A stretch of 57,148 nucleotides of DNA. It comes from Negativicoccus succinicivorans. GTDB taxonomy: Bacteria > Bacillota > Negativicutes > Veillonellales > Negativicoccaceae. The first letter of the stretch is position 1, and the number at the start of each line of letters is the position of its first letter. The notes under the pieces are model-generated. The model was given only the letters and a program-made list of their open reading frames with translations, was not told the DNA's origin and did no database searches. The stretch is from NCBI RefSeq assembly GCF_018372215.1, contig NZ_JAHAJN010000009.1:1-57148 (forward strand), given 5' to 3'. Positions 8,470-17,211 of this stretch are shown here, one piece after another. A program made the translations under genes and the position numbers.

Positions 8470-9651
8470 ATGACGGGATTGAAAAAGATTATTCAGGCGG
8501 ATGCGTCGAGCGGGATTCTGCTGATGATCGCATCTGCATTCGGACTGATCGTTGCGAATAGCAGTCTGGCTGGTTCCTATTTCAGCTTTTTGAATCAGCC
8601 TTTCGGCGGTCTTACACCTTTACTTTGGATCAATGATCTCTTGATGGCGTTTTTCTTTTTATACGTCGGCCTGGAAATTAAACGTGAAATCTATGAGGGT
8701 GATTTGAGGGAACGTTCCGCACGCATGTTGCCTGGGATTGCCGCTTTCTGCGGTTTAGTCGTTCCGTCAGCGATTTACCTTATTTTTAATCCGTTGGGAA
8801 GTGATACGGCGCACGGCTGGGCGATTCCGGCTGCGACCGATATCGCATTTGCGTTAGGCGTTTTGGCATTGCTGGGGAAACGCGTGCCGCGTTCGCTTAA
8901 AATTTTCTTGACGGCGTTGGCGATTATTGATGATTTATTGGCGATTTTAATTATTGCATTTTTTTATACGAATGAAGTGGCGTTCACCTATCTTCTGGTG
9001 GGCGCGGTCATAGTGGCGATGTTGCTCTTTTTAAATCGTCGTCAGGTGGGTAACGCCGTGCCGTATGCCATATTGGGCTCTATTTTATGGTATTGCTTCC
9101 TGCGTTCCGGCGTGCATGCCACGATTGCAGGCGTTGTTTTGGCGCTGACGATTCCGCTGACCGCAAAGACGAAATCGGGCGGCGTGATGCATATTCTCGA
9201 CGCCTGGATGGGAGCATTGCATTTGCCTGTGTTTTTCATCATCTTGCCGATCTTCGGATTTGCGAATGCCGGTGTGTCGTTCAATGGTTTCCATTGGGGC
9301 GACCTTTTGGATCCGGTAGTGCTCGGCATCGCCTTAGGTTTATTCGTCGGTAAACAGATCGGAGTCTTCGCCGCGTTTTACGGTTTGGTAAAAACGGGTT
9401 ATGCGGGCATGCTTACCGGCGCTCGTTGGGAGCATGTGTACGGTTGTTCCATTTTATGCGGGATTGGCTTTACCATGGGACTTTTCGTCACGATGTTGGC
9501 GTTTGTCAATCCGGCGTTTCAAGATCAGGCTAAAATCGGTATATTTGCCGGATCGCTTCTCTCGGCTTTGGCCGGCTACGGTGTGTTGGCGCATGCCGCG
9601 CGTAAGACCGATCCGAGTGAGCAACGACCGACATTGGGCGGGCAGATGTAA
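8470..9651 (+). CDS. nhaA: Na+/H+ antiporter NhaA
   Basis: A 393-residue, twelve-helix antiporter that exports Na+ in exchange for protons and supports pH and salt homeostasis in the inner membrane. The start region KKIIQADASSGILLMIAS matches the NhaA N-terminus, GLEIKREIYEGDLR is conserved, and the ion-binding aspartate pair is D154-D155 (ALAIIDDLLAI; D163-D164 in E. coli). The open frame begins at 8428, but alignment with the family N-terminus favours the ATG at 8470, which has only a modest GAGAAG SD, so the start is the least certain point. Monocistronic or weakly linked to tyrS, 51 bp downstream. Confidence 0.94.
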   Translation: MTGLKKIIQADASSGILLMIASAFGLIVANSSLAGSYFSFLNQPFGGLTPLLWINDLLMAFFFLYVGLEIKREIYEGDLRERSARMLPGIAAFCGLVVPSAIYLIFNPLGSDTAHGWAIPAATDIAFALGVLALLGKRVPRSLKIFLTALAIIDDLLAILIIAFFYTNEVAFTYLLVGAVIVAMLLFLNRRQVGNAVPYAILGSILWYCFLRSGVHATIAGVVLALTIPLTAKTKSGGVMHILDAWMGALHLPVFFIILPIFGFANAGVSFNGFHWGDLLDPVVLGIALGLFVGKQIGVFAAFYGLVKTGYAGMLTGARWEHVYGCSILCGIGFTMGLFVTMLAFVNPAFQDQAKIGIFAGSLLSALAGYGVLAHAARKTDPSEQRPTLGGQM

Positions 9652-9702
9652 CGGGTATAATATTATTCAGCAGTAGTTTAACAATGGTAGTGGAGGCAGC
9701 AG

Positions 9703-10905
9703 ATGAAATCGGTAGAAGAACAGTTAGCGCAAATGAGTTTCGGTGCGGCGGAAATTTTGCCGCTGGATGAATTACGTAAAAAATTGGAGCGTGCGGTTGC
9801 AACGAATACGCCGCTGCGGGTTAAATTGGGTTTAGATCCTTCCGCGCCGGATATTCACCTCGGACACACGGTAGTCTTGCGCAAACTCAAACAGTTTCAG
9901 GACTTGGGACATCAGATCGTTTTGATCATCGGCGACTTTACGGGCCGTATCGGCGATCCAAGCGGCAAAAGCACGGCGCGTAAACCGTTAACGGAAGAAC
10001 AGGTCTTGGCCAATGCGAAGACGTACGAAGATCAAATTTTCAAAATTTTAGATCGTGATAAAACGGAAGTTCATTTCAACAGCGAATGGCTCGGTAAAAT
10101 GAACTTTGCCGACGTTTTGACGCTCGCGGCGAAATATACGGTTGCCCGCATGTTGGAACGCGATGACTTCCAAAAACGTTATACCGAAGGACGGCCGATT
10201 TCGCTGCATGAATTTATGTACCCGCTGATGCAGGGTTACGACTCGATCGCGATCAAAGCGGATATCGAATTCGGCGGTACCGACCAGAAGTTTAACCTGA
10301 TTGTCGGCCGTCATTTGCAAAGCGAAACCGGTATGGAGCCGCAGGTCGTTATCACGATGCCGCTTTTGGAAGGTTTGGACGGCGTCCAGAAGATGAGCAA
10401 GAGCCTCGGCAACTACATCGGTATCGATGAAGAGCCGACGGAAATGTACGGCAAAGCGATGTCGATTCCGGACGAATTGATGGCGCGCTACTTCATGTTG
10501 GTGACGGATATGCCGCGCGAAGAGCAGGAACAACTGGCGCAGGGTCTCAAAGACGGCAGCGTTCATCCGCGCGACGCCAAAATGCTGCTCGCCAAAACGA
10601 TTGTCGAACTGTACCATGGCGCCGCGGCGGCTGAAGCGGCGGAACAGGAATTTGTCCGCGTTTTCCAGGAACGCGATCTGCCGAGCGAGATTGAAGAACT
10701 TTCGATTGATGCGGGTGAAGTCTGGTTGCCGCAATTGTTAAATACGGCCGGCATGGTCTCGAGCAACAGTGAAGGTAAACGCATGATTCAACAGGGATCC
10801 GTTCGCGTCAACGGCGAAAAGGTCACCGAAGAAAATTACACATTACAAAACGATGATGTTTTACAGGTCGGTAAGCGTAAATATCGTCGTATTCGTTTGG
10901 GTTAA
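9703..10905 (+). CDS. tyrS: Tyrosyl-tRNA synthetase
   Basis: A 400-residue class I aminoacyl-tRNA synthetase charging tRNA-Tyr. The HIGH signature appears as HLGH (about 49-52), the KMSKS loop is intact at 230-234 (QKMSKSLGNYIG), and an S4 RNA-binding domain forms the C-terminus (about 335-400; SSNSEGKRMIQQGSVRVNG). Sequence type is that of the TyrZ/TyrRS-2 branch rather than the E. coli TyrS branch, by eye. GGAGGCAGCAG precedes the ATG. The 51-bp upstream gap is too short for a T-box leader, so it is not controlled by that mechanism. Confidence 0.96.
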   Translation: MKSVEEQLAQMSFGAAEILPLDELRKKLERAVATNTPLRVKLGLDPSAPDIHLGHTVVLRKLKQFQDLGHQIVLIIGDFTGRIGDPSGKSTARKPLTEEQVLANAKTYEDQIFKILDRDKTEVHFNSEWLGKMNFADVLTLAAKYTVARMLERDDFQKRYTEGRPISLHEFMYPLMQGYDSIAIKADIEFGGTDQKFNLIVGRHLQSETGMEPQVVITMPLLEGLDGVQKMSKSLGNYIGIDEEPTEMYGKAMSIPDELMARYFMLVTDMPREEQEQLAQGLKDGSVHPRDAKMLLAKTIVELYHGAAAAEAAEQEFVRVFQERDLPSEIEELSIDAGEVWLPQLLNTAGMVSSNSEGKRMIQQGSVRVNGEKVTEENYTLQNDDVLQVGKRKYRRIRLG

Positions 10906-10916
10906 AACCGTCATTA

Positions 10917-10943
10917 AAAGGAGCTCGCATGAGCTCTTTTTTG
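10917..10943 (+). terminator. Terminator after tyrS
   Basis: GAGCTC (10921-10926), GCAT loop, GAGCTC (10931-10936), T6. Confidence 0.8.
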
Positions 10944-11004
10944 TATGCAAAAACAGGATAGCTGAACGAACTTTATGCAAATCTTGAAAGTCGATCAATA
11001 GTGC

Positions 11005-11033
11005 TTGACAGAAATTTAAATAGAATATACTAT
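11005..11033 (+). promoter_or_regulatory. Promoter of ppsA
   Basis: TTGACA at 11005-11010. The -10 is TATACT at 11026 (15-bp spacer) or TACTAT at 11028-11033 (17-bp spacer). It overlaps the left arm of the inverted repeat at 11026-11058. Confidence 0.7.
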
Positions 11034-11058
11034 AAACTTGACTTTGATATATAGTATA
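11026..11058 (+). promoter_or_regulatory. Inverted repeat over the ppsA promoter, candidate CcpN operator
   Basis: TATACTATA (11026-11034) and TATAGTATA (11050-11058) are exact inverted repeats 15 nt apart. From memory, the B. subtilis CcpN motif is TRTGHYATAYW; the right arm on the minus strand matches 10 of 11 positions and the left arm 9 of 11. A CcpN-like repressor gene lies directly downstream of ppsA. Confidence 0.55.
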
Positions 11059-11093
11059 CTCTTTTACTGTTCGGGTTTTGAAAGGAGAGCAAA

Positions 11094-13481
11094 ATGGATA
11101 AAGAGAAAGCGTATGTACTTTGGTTTGACGACTTGCGTCGTTCGGACGTCGATTTAGTCGGCGGCAAATCATCTTCCCTGGGGGAACTTACCTCGCAGAC
11201 GAAGGTACCGGTACCGTACGGTTTTGCCACGACGGCGCACGGCTATCGTTACTTTATGGAAGAATCCGGCGCGGATGCCAAAGTAAAAGAATTGCTTGAA
11301 AATTTGACGGATGTGGAAGACTCGGCGCAGTTGCGTGATGTTTGCGCGCAAATTCGCGAAGCGATCATGGCCGTAAAAATGCCGCAGGAATTGCAAGATG
11401 CCATCGGCAATGCCTACGATGAATTAGCGAAAAAAGTCGGCGAAAAGACGCCGTTTGTAGCGGTTCGTTCCAGCGCGACGGCGGAAGATTTACCTGACGC
11501 CAGCTTTGCCGGTCAGCAGGATACCTATTTGAACGTCAAAGGCAAAAAAGAAGTGATTGCCCGCGTTAAAGAATGCTACGCTTCCACCTTCACCGACCGC
11601 GCTGTGTACTACCGTGTAAAACAGGGCTTCGATCATCTCGAAGTGGCGCTTTCGGCCGTCGTTCAAATGATGGTATTCTCGGAAGCATCGGGCGTTATGT
11701 TTACGGTTGATCTGGCTACCGGCAATGATCAAAACATCATGATTGAAGGCGCTTGGGGCTTGGGCGAATACGTTGTTCAGGGTACGGTAACGCCGGACAG
11801 CTTCCTTGTCAACAAACAGGATCTCACGATCACGGAAAAACATATCAACGAAAAACCGATTATGCTCACCCGCAAACCGGGCAGCGGCGTCATCGAACAG
11901 AACGTCGCTCCGGAAAAAGCGAAACAGCAGGTTATTTCCGACGAACAGGTCGTAGAACTCGCGCGCTATGCGCTGGCGATTGAGAAACACTACGGCTGCT
12001 ACATGGATATCGAATGGGGCGTCGATGAACGCGACGGCTCGATCAAGATTCTCCAGGCGCGTCCGGAAACCGTTTGGTCGAAGAAAAATAAAGAAAAGAA
12101 GCAGGACAATCCGGCGGAAGCCGATTATACGACAGATCGTAAACCGCTCTTGAAAGGCTTGCCGGCCAGCCCGGGACGCGTGGGCGGTAAAGCGCACGTC
12201 ATCTTGGATCCGGCGTTGATTGATACGTTCAAAGAAGGCGAAATTCTGATCACGAAAATGACCGCGCCCGACTGGGTTCCGGCCATGAAGAAGGCGAAAG
12301 CGATTGTTACCGATGCGGGCGGCATGACCTGCCACGCGTCGATCGTTAGCCGCGAATTGGGCATTCCGTGTATTGTCGGTACGCAGAGCCGCGGCGATGC
12401 GGCGACGCAAACGATTCAGGACAGCGCGATGATTACAGTCGATGCGACGAACGGTATCGTTTATGACGGCCTGATCGAAGACCTCGTTAAACAACCGCAA
12501 GCAACGGAACAGACCGCGGCAGCGGCGGAATATTTCCCGGCGACCGGCACGAAAGTATACATGAACCTCGGCGATCCGGACTTGGCGGAAAAACACGGGC
12601 AGTTGCCGTGTGACGGCATCGGTCTGATGCGCGAAGAATTTATCTGGACCACCTTCATTCACGAACATCCGTTGTACCTGATCGAAATCGGTCATCCGGA
12701 ACGTGTGGTCGACAGTTTGGCGGACGGCATTCGCAAAGTGTGCCAGGCGATGGCGCCGCGTCCGGTCACCTTGCGTTTCAGCGATTTCAAATCGAGTGAA
12801 TACCGCGACCTCAAAGGCGGCGACAAATATGAACCGCATGAACCGAGCGCGCTCTTAGGCTGGCGCGGCGCGTCGCGGTATTACGACCCCACCTATATCG
12901 AAGCATTCAAATTGGAATTGGCGGCGGTTCGCAAAGTACGTGAAGAATACGGCTTCAAGAATTTGAACGTCATGATCCCGTTCTGCCGTACTGTGGAAGA
13001 AGCTCGCATTATCACCGACTTGATGGCGGCCGAAGGCTTGCGTCGCGGTCCGGACTTCAAAGTTTGGCTGATGGCGGAAATTCCTTCCAACATTATTTTG
13101 GCGGATCAGTTCAATGAATTTGTGGACGGCTATTCGATCGGCTCGAACGATCTCACGATGCTGATACTCGGTTGCGATCGCGATAACGATACCGTTTCGC
13201 ACATTTACGATGAACGCAATCTGGCAGTACGTCGTGCCATTCGCCACTTGATCGAAACGGCGCATCGTGACGGTAAAACCGTTTCGATTTGCGGGCAAGC
13301 GCCGTCGGTATATCCTGACTTCACGGCATTCCTGATCAGTCAAGGCATCGATTCCGTATCGGTTAACCCGGATATGGTCAAAGCGACCAAGAAAATGGTC
13401 GCGCAACTGGAACAACGTATTTTGTTGGATGCGGTGACCGGCAAAGGTCGCGTGCCCAATCAGGAAGAACTTAAATGGTAA
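11094..13481 (+). CDS. ppsA: Phosphoenolpyruvate synthase
   Basis: A 795-residue enzyme converting pyruvate + ATP to PEP + AMP + phosphate, the gluconeogenic bypass of pyruvate kinase. It has the N-terminal ATP-grasp domain (about 1-340; VRSSATAEDLPDASFAGQQ), the central phosphohistidine domain with catalytic His414 in GGMTCHAS, and the C-terminal PEP/pyruvate barrel (about 460-790). Thr412, two residues before the histidine, is the residue that the downstream-encoded regulator phosphorylates in relatives. GAAAGGAGAGC precedes the ATG. It has its own promoter with a likely CcpN-type operator and a strong terminator; ccpN and the regulator follow as a separate unit. Confidence 0.95.
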   Translation: MDKEKAYVLWFDDLRRSDVDLVGGKSSSLGELTSQTKVPVPYGFATTAHGYRYFMEESGADAKVKELLENLTDVEDSAQLRDVCAQIREAIMAVKMPQELQDAIGNAYDELAKKVGEKTPFVAVRSSATAEDLPDASFAGQQDTYLNVKGKKEVIARVKECYASTFTDRAVYYRVKQGFDHLEVALSAVVQMMVFSEASGVMFTVDLATGNDQNIMIEGAWGLGEYVVQGTVTPDSFLVNKQDLTITEKHINEKPIMLTRKPGSGVIEQNVAPEKAKQQVISDEQVVELARYALAIEKHYGCYMDIEWGVDERDGSIKILQARPETVWSKKNKEKKQDNPAEADYTTDRKPLLKGLPASPGRVGGKAHVILDPALIDTFKEGEILITKMTAPDWVPAMKKAKAIVTDAGGMTCHASIVSRELGIPCIVGTQSRGDAATQTIQDSAMITVDATNGIVYDGLIEDLVKQPQATEQTAAAAEYFPATGTKVYMNLGDPDLAEKHGQLPCDGIGLMREEFIWTTFIHEHPLYLIEIGHPERVVDSLADGIRKVCQAMAPRPVTLRFSDFKSSEYRDLKGGDKYEPHEPSALLGWRGASRYYDPTYIEAFKLELAAVRKVREEYGFKNLNVMIPFCRTVEEARIITDLMAAEGLRRGPDFKVWLMAEIPSNIILADQFNEFVDGYSIGSNDLTMLILGCDRDNDTVSHIYDERNLAVRRAIRHLIETAHRDGKTVSICGQAPSVYPDFTAFLISQGIDSVSVNPDMVKATKKMVAQLEQRILLDAVTGKGRVPNQEELKW

Positions 13482-13483
13482 TA

Positions 13484-13512
13484 AAAAAATGCCCCGTAAC
13501 GGGGCATTTTTT
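13484..13512 (+). terminator. Terminator after ppsA
   Basis: ATGCCCC (13489-13495) pairs with GGGGCAT (13501-13507), T6 follows. Confidence 0.92.
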
Positions 13513-13513
13513 G

Positions 13514-13519
13514 TATAAT
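13514..13519 (+). promoter_or_regulatory. -10 box of the ccpN operon
   Basis: TATAAT directly downstream of the ppsA terminator, 23 bp before the GTG start. The -35 would lie inside the terminator stem. Confidence 0.55.
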
Positions 13520-13541
13520 AGAGTTAGGTGGTGAGAACGAA

Positions 13542-14189
13542 GTGCTTTCGGAGAGACAGGAAAAAATCGCCGAAATGGTGCGTGAGGACGGACCGATCTC
13601 GGGCCATGCGATCGCGAAACGTCTTTCGGTAACGCGGGCAGCGTTGCGCAGTGATCTTGCGATTTTAACGATGCTGGGGATTTTAGACGCGCGGCCGAAG
13701 ATGGGATATTTCTATGTCGGAAACGAATCGGATAATCTCCTGGCCGATCAAATTCGCTCGATGACAGTTTCGCAATGCTTGTCACAACCGGTTATGGTGC
13801 CTCAGGACGCGTCCGCGTATGATGCGATTGTGACGATGTTTACGGAAGACGTGGGAACTTTATTTGTCGGCACGCAACAGGAATTGGCGGGGGTTATTTC
13901 GCGCAAAGACCTCCTTAAAGCAGCTATGGGCAAACGAGAACTCACTACCCTGCCGGTGCGGTTGGTCATGACGTCCAGCAGTCGTCTGATTTATGTGGAA
14001 ATGAATGACGATGTGTTATCGGCGGCCCAAAAAATGATTGATTACGAGGTGGATTGTCTGCCGGTAGTCGATGTTACGGAAAAGGCGGGCGAAAAAATCT
14101 ATCGGGTGCGCGGCCGTATTTCCAAGACGGGGATGACCCGTTTGTTGGTGGATATCGGTCGAGGCAAGGGAAGAGGAGTGAAAAAATGA
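13542..14189 (+). CDS. ccpN: CcpN-like transcriptional regulator (HTH + two CBS domains)
   Basis: A 215-residue DNA-binding protein: N-terminal winged helix (about 1-60; SGHAIAKRLSVTRAALRSDLAILTMLGIL) and a CBS pair (about 75-205), which senses adenylates in CcpN. In B. subtilis, CcpN (YqzB) represses gluconeogenic gapB and pckA when glucose is present, and its gene is followed by yqfL as here. The nearby ppsA, with its inverted repeat, is the natural target in this organism (inference). The start is GTG at 13542. It overlaps the next gene by 4 nt (ATGA), so translation is coupled. Confidence 0.88.
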   Translation: MLSERQEKIAEMVREDGPISGHAIAKRLSVTRAALRSDLAILTMLGILDARPKMGYFYVGNESDNLLADQIRSMTVSQCLSQPVMVPQDASAYDAIVTMFTEDVGTLFVGTQQELAGVISRKDLLKAAMGKRELTTLPVRLVMTSSSRLIYVEMNDDVLSAAQKMIDYEVDCLPVVDVTEKAGEKIYRVRGRISKTGMTRLLVDIGRGKGRGVKK

Positions 14190-15004
14190 AAGTACCGACA
14201 ATCTATGTGCTTTCGGATTCATTGGGCGAAACGGCGGAAAACGTCGCACGGGCTACGATCAGCCAGTTTGACAAGGAAGATATTGACATCATTCGGGTGC
14301 CGTATATCCGCACGATAGAGCAGGTCGAAGATGCGGTGCGCGAAGCGCAGGCGAATGAAGGCATCATTTGTCATACGATCGTCTCCGAAGAACTGCGTTC
14401 CAATTTTGAAGAGATCGCTCGGCAATACAAGGTGACATCGGTCGATATTATGGGTCCGATGTTGCGTGCGGTTGAAGTGATTGCCGGAACCAAACCGCGC
14501 ATGCAACCGGGTATGGTTCACAAGCTCGACCAGGAATATTTCAAAAAAGTGGAAGCCATCGAATTCGCGGTTAAATATGATGACGGTAAAAATCCGGCCG
14601 GATTTTTAAAAGCCGACATCGTCATTATCGGTGTGTCGCGTACTTCGAAAACGCCGCTTTCCATGTATTTGGCGCATAAAAAAATCAAAGCGGCGAACTT
14701 GCCGCTGGTTCCGGAAGTGCCGTTGCCGGAAGAATTATTCCAGCTGCCTTCCCATAAAATTGTCGGTTTGATTATCGATCCGGGTAAACTCAATACGATT
14801 CGCAGCGAACGGTTAAAATCCATGGGACTTGCCGACGGAGCAAGCTATGCGGCGCTGGATCGCATTCGGGAAGAGTTGACGTATGCGCGTGAGATTATGC
14901 GCAAACTGCACTGTCCGGTGATCGACGTATCCACGAAAGCGATTGAAGAAACGGCCAATCGGGTTATGGAAATCATTGAACGCAACCGCCGTTTACACGG
15001 GTGA
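14186..15004 (+). CDS. PEP synthase/PPDK regulatory protein (kinase-pyrophosphorylase, DUF299)
   Basis: A 272-residue bifunctional regulator. It inactivates PEP synthase or pyruvate,phosphate dikinase by ADP-dependent phosphorylation of a threonine beside the catalytic histidine and reactivates it by phosphate-dependent dephosphorylation. The N-terminal IYVLSDSLGETAENVARA and the P-loop GVSRTSKTPLS (about 151-161) are family hallmarks. The ATG at 14186 lies inside the ccpN stop with GAAGAGGAG upstream; longer frames to 14054 overlap ccpN and are rejected. Target here is most likely the PpsA encoded just upstream, which has the needed Thr-Cys-His motif; no PPDK gene is in the window. Confidence 0.93.
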   Translation: MKVPTIYVLSDSLGETAENVARATISQFDKEDIDIIRVPYIRTIEQVEDAVREAQANEGIICHTIVSEELRSNFEEIARQYKVTSVDIMGPMLRAVEVIAGTKPRMQPGMVHKLDQEYFKKVEAIEFAVKYDDGKNPAGFLKADIVIIGVSRTSKTPLSMYLAHKKIKAANLPLVPEVPLPEELFQLPSHKIVGLIIDPGKLNTIRSERLKSMGLADGASYAALDRIREELTYAREIMRKLHCPVIDVSTKAIEETANRVMEIIERNRRLHG

Positions 15005-15012
15005 GGTGAACT

Positions 15013-16002
15013 ATGCAAATCCGTGAAGTGACCGAAGAACGCGAAGTCAAATATTTAGCGACGCACGCGGCCCACAGCCGTGACGCCGTGCGTGACCGTC
15101 CGCAGGACAAGGACCCTTTGCGCACCGAATATCAACGGGATCGGGACCGGATTTTGCATAGCAAGGCGTTTCGACGCTTGAAACACAAGACGCAGGTATA
15201 TATCGCGCCGACAGATCATTATCGCACGCGCATGACGCATACGTTGGAAGTGAGTCAAATCGCGCGGACGATGGCGCGCGCGTTGCGCTTGAATGAAGAT
15301 TTGACGGAAGCGATCGCCTTGGGGCATGACGTGGGGCACACGCCGTTCGGTCATGTCGGTGAATTTGCGATTCGCGATCTGTTCGGACATTTTCATCATA
15401 ATGAGCAAAGTCTGCGCGTGTTGGATGTGCTGGAAAAGCACGGCGCCGGTTTGAATTTGACGCAGGCCGTACGTGATGGTATTTTGAATCATACGGGACC
15501 AAATTTGCCGCAGACATTAGAAGGGCAGCTGGTTCGTTACAGTGACCGTATTGCCTACTTATGCCACGATTTTGATGATGCGGAGCGGGCGGGTATGCTC
15601 ACGGCGGACGATTTGCCGCTGGAAGTGCAACGCCGTTTCGGAACGACGCATTCATCCATGATCACGGCGATGGTAAGCGACCTGGTGTATTCATCGTTGG
15701 ATCGGGACTGTATTATCATGCCGGACGCCACGCAGGCGGTCATGCGCATATTTCGCGAATTCATGTTCGCCAATGTTTATCAGGCGCCGGCGCTGGTGCC
15801 GGATCGTAAACGCGGTTACCGCTTGGTACAGGAGCTTTGCCGCTACTATTTGGAAGATCCCGCGCGCTTGCCGGAGGAACATCAGCCGAACGAAATTCCG
15901 GTCGCAACGGCGGTGATTGATTATGTAGCCGGCTTGACGGACGAGTATGCGATTCGTTTATATCAAGACACGTTTTTGCCGCGCTATTGGGATGTTAAAT
16001 AA
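15013..16002 (+). CDS. dgt: Deoxyguanosinetriphosphate triphosphohydrolase-like protein
   Basis: A 329-residue HD-domain dNTPase, probably splitting dNTPs to deoxynucleosides and tripolyphosphate and so moderating the dNTP pool. The metal-binding motif is complete: H in TRMTHTLEV (about 77), HD in LGHDVGHTPFGH (about 104-114), and a later D in SDRIAYLCHDFDDA. The opening DRDRILHSKAFRRLKHKTQV is typical of the dgt type-2 family. It starts 8 bp after the regulator gene and is probably the last gene of the ccpN operon, ending at a strong terminator. dGTP specificity is not certain for this subfamily. Confidence 0.93.
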   Translation: MQIREVTEEREVKYLATHAAHSRDAVRDRPQDKDPLRTEYQRDRDRILHSKAFRRLKHKTQVYIAPTDHYRTRMTHTLEVSQIARTMARALRLNEDLTEAIALGHDVGHTPFGHVGEFAIRDLFGHFHHNEQSLRVLDVLEKHGAGLNLTQAVRDGILNHTGPNLPQTLEGQLVRYSDRIAYLCHDFDDAERAGMLTADDLPLEVQRRFGTTHSSMITAMVSDLVYSSLDRDCIIMPDATQAVMRIFREFMFANVYQAPALVPDRKRGYRLVQELCRYYLEDPARLPEEHQPNEIPVATAVIDYVAGLTDEYAIRLYQDTFLPRYWDVK

Positions 16003-16027
16003 AAAACCGCCTGCGGGCGGTTTTTAT
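16002..16027 (+). terminator. Terminator after dgt
   Basis: ACCGCC and GGCGGT arms around TGCG, flanked by A- and T-runs. It is the inverted copy of the hairpin at 16047-16075. Confidence 0.88.
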
Positions 16028-16046
16028 ATATGACGAAAACAGGCAT

Positions 16047-16075
16047 TAAAAAAACCGCCCGCAGGCGGTTTTTAG
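16047..16075 (-). terminator. Terminator after rpmB
   Basis: On the minus strand it reads AAAACCGCCTGCGGGCGGTT with a T-run, the same hairpin sequence as the dgt terminator, placed in opposite orientation. Confidence 0.88.
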
Positions 16076-16081
16076 TTTGTC

Positions 16082-16270
16082 TTAAGGACGTTCCACTTTG
16101 CCGGAACGAAGGCACCGAGTGCAGACGTTCTGTCGCGTGGTTTGACCGTTGAGAACAACACGTACACGTTGAATATTCGGTTTCCAGGTTCGTTTCGTTT
16201 TCAAATGTGAGTGGCTGACGTTCATACCGGTTTGCGTACCTTTACCACAAACTTCGCAATAATTTGCCAT
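16082..16270 (-). CDS. rpmB: 50S ribosomal protein L28
   Basis: A 62-residue L28 with the opening MANYCEVCGKGTQTGMNVSH and the typical RTWKPNIQRVRV core. Two CxxC pairs (CEVC at 5-8 and CTRC at 50-53) show the zinc-binding form. It is a structural protein of the 50S subunit. GGAGGTGTAGATA precedes the ATG. It has its own strong promoter at 16313-16341 and terminator, and faces dgt tail to tail. Confidence 0.97.
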   Translation of the reverse strand: MANYCEVCGKGTQTGMNVSHSHLKTKRTWKPNIQRVRVVLNGQTTRQNVCTRCLRSGKVERP

Positions 16271-16312
16271 TATCTACACCTCCTTGCAAGTTCCGTTATT
16301 AGCAACAGTAGT

Positions 16313-16341
16313 ATTTTATCACAGCTGCATTCAGTTGTAAA
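16313..16341 (-). promoter_or_regulatory. Promoter of rpmB
   Basis: On the minus strand TTTACA (16336-16341), 17-bp spacer, TAAAAT (16313-16318). Confidence 0.85.
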
Positions 16342-16354
16342 GGAAAACCTCAAG

Positions 16355-17176
16355 TCAGAACGCCGGCACGAGCGCGCCTTTAAATTCTTTGTTAATAAAG
16401 TCGCGTACGGGCTCCGATTGGTAGTAAGAAAGCAGTTTCGCATACGCCGCGTTGGTTTTCGCTTCTTTTTGCACGGCCAGCACGCAAGCGTACGGCGATT
16501 CTTTCGTTTCCACAAAGCGCGCGTCGGCAACCGGGGAAAGGCCCGCTTCAAGCGCGTAGTTCGTATTAATTGCGGCGGCGTCCACGTCATCTAACGAGCG
16601 CGGCACCTGCGCGGCTTCCACTTCAAGAAATTCGAAATGATGCGGATTTTCTTTGACATCAGCGACCGTGACGGTGATATCATTCGTGCCGAGTTGAATC
16701 AGACCGGCCGACTGCAGCAGCAAGAGCGCGCGACCGCCGTTGGTCGGATCGTTCGGAATGGCTACTTTCGCGCCGTCGGGAAGGGCGTCGAGCGTTTTGT
16801 ATTTCGGTGCATAGAGCGCCATCGGTAAGAGTACGGTTTTGCCGATCGAGACTAATTTGTCACCGTTGTTTTTATTGAAATGGTTCAAGTACGGCTGGTG
16901 TTGGTACGCGTTGGCATCGATTTCGCCGTTGGCGAGCGCCTGATTCGGTGTGACGAAGTCGGTGAATTCCGCCACTTTAATGACGAATCCGTCACGCGCG
17001 GCCACCGTTTTGACTTGCTCTAAAATTTGCGCCTGCGGACCTGCCGTTACGCCGACAACGAGCGGTCGTTCTTGGGTGCCGAGCATAGCGTTTGCCGGCT
17101 CTTTTTGGGTGCCGCAACCGGCCAGTACGGCCAAGCTGCAAAGCAGGAAAAATAAGACTGTCCATTGTCGTTTCAT
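16355..17176 (-). CDS. metQ: Methionine ABC transporter, substrate-binding lipoprotein
   Basis: A 273-residue NLPA/MetQ lipoprotein. A signal peptide ends in lipobox LAGC (cysteine at about 21); the mature part has the MetQ motifs GVTAGPQAQILEQVK, NAYQHQPYLN and AIPNDPTNGGRALLLLQ. It binds methionine outside the inner membrane and delivers it to MetI. It is the last gene of metNIQ, 35 bp after metI, expressed under the SAM riboswitch upstream of metN. No clear terminator separates its stop from the rpmB promoter, so some read-through into rpmB is possible. Confidence 0.94.
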   Translation of the reverse strand: MKRQWTVLFFLLCSLAVLAGCGTQKEPANAMLGTQERPLVVGVTAGPQAQILEQVKTVAARDGFVIKVAEFTDFVTPNQALANGEIDANAYQHQPYLNHFNKNNGDKLVSIGKTVLLPMALYAPKYKTLDALPDGAKVAIPNDPTNGGRALLLLQSAGLIQLGTNDITVTVADVKENPHHFEFLEVEAAQVPRSLDDVDAAAINTNYALEAGLSPVADARFVETKESPYACVLAVQKEAKTNAAYAKLLSYYQSEPVRDFINKEFKGALVPAF

Positions 17177-17211
17177 ATCAATTACCCCATTTCACTATTT
17201 CGTTTTCAGAA

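Noticed and set aside
9652..9702. Possible T-box leader before tyrS, and likewise before the TrpXYZ-like operon (51973-52136)
   Set aside because: The tyrS gap is only 51 bp; no AGGGTGGNACCGCG-type T-box sequence or terminator/antiterminator pair is seen in either region.
11490..12839. A 449-codon minus-strand frame inside ppsA, and a similar one at 20598-21485 inside nrdD
   Set aside because: Shadows of highly conserved plus-strand genes; no SD, no recognisable motif.
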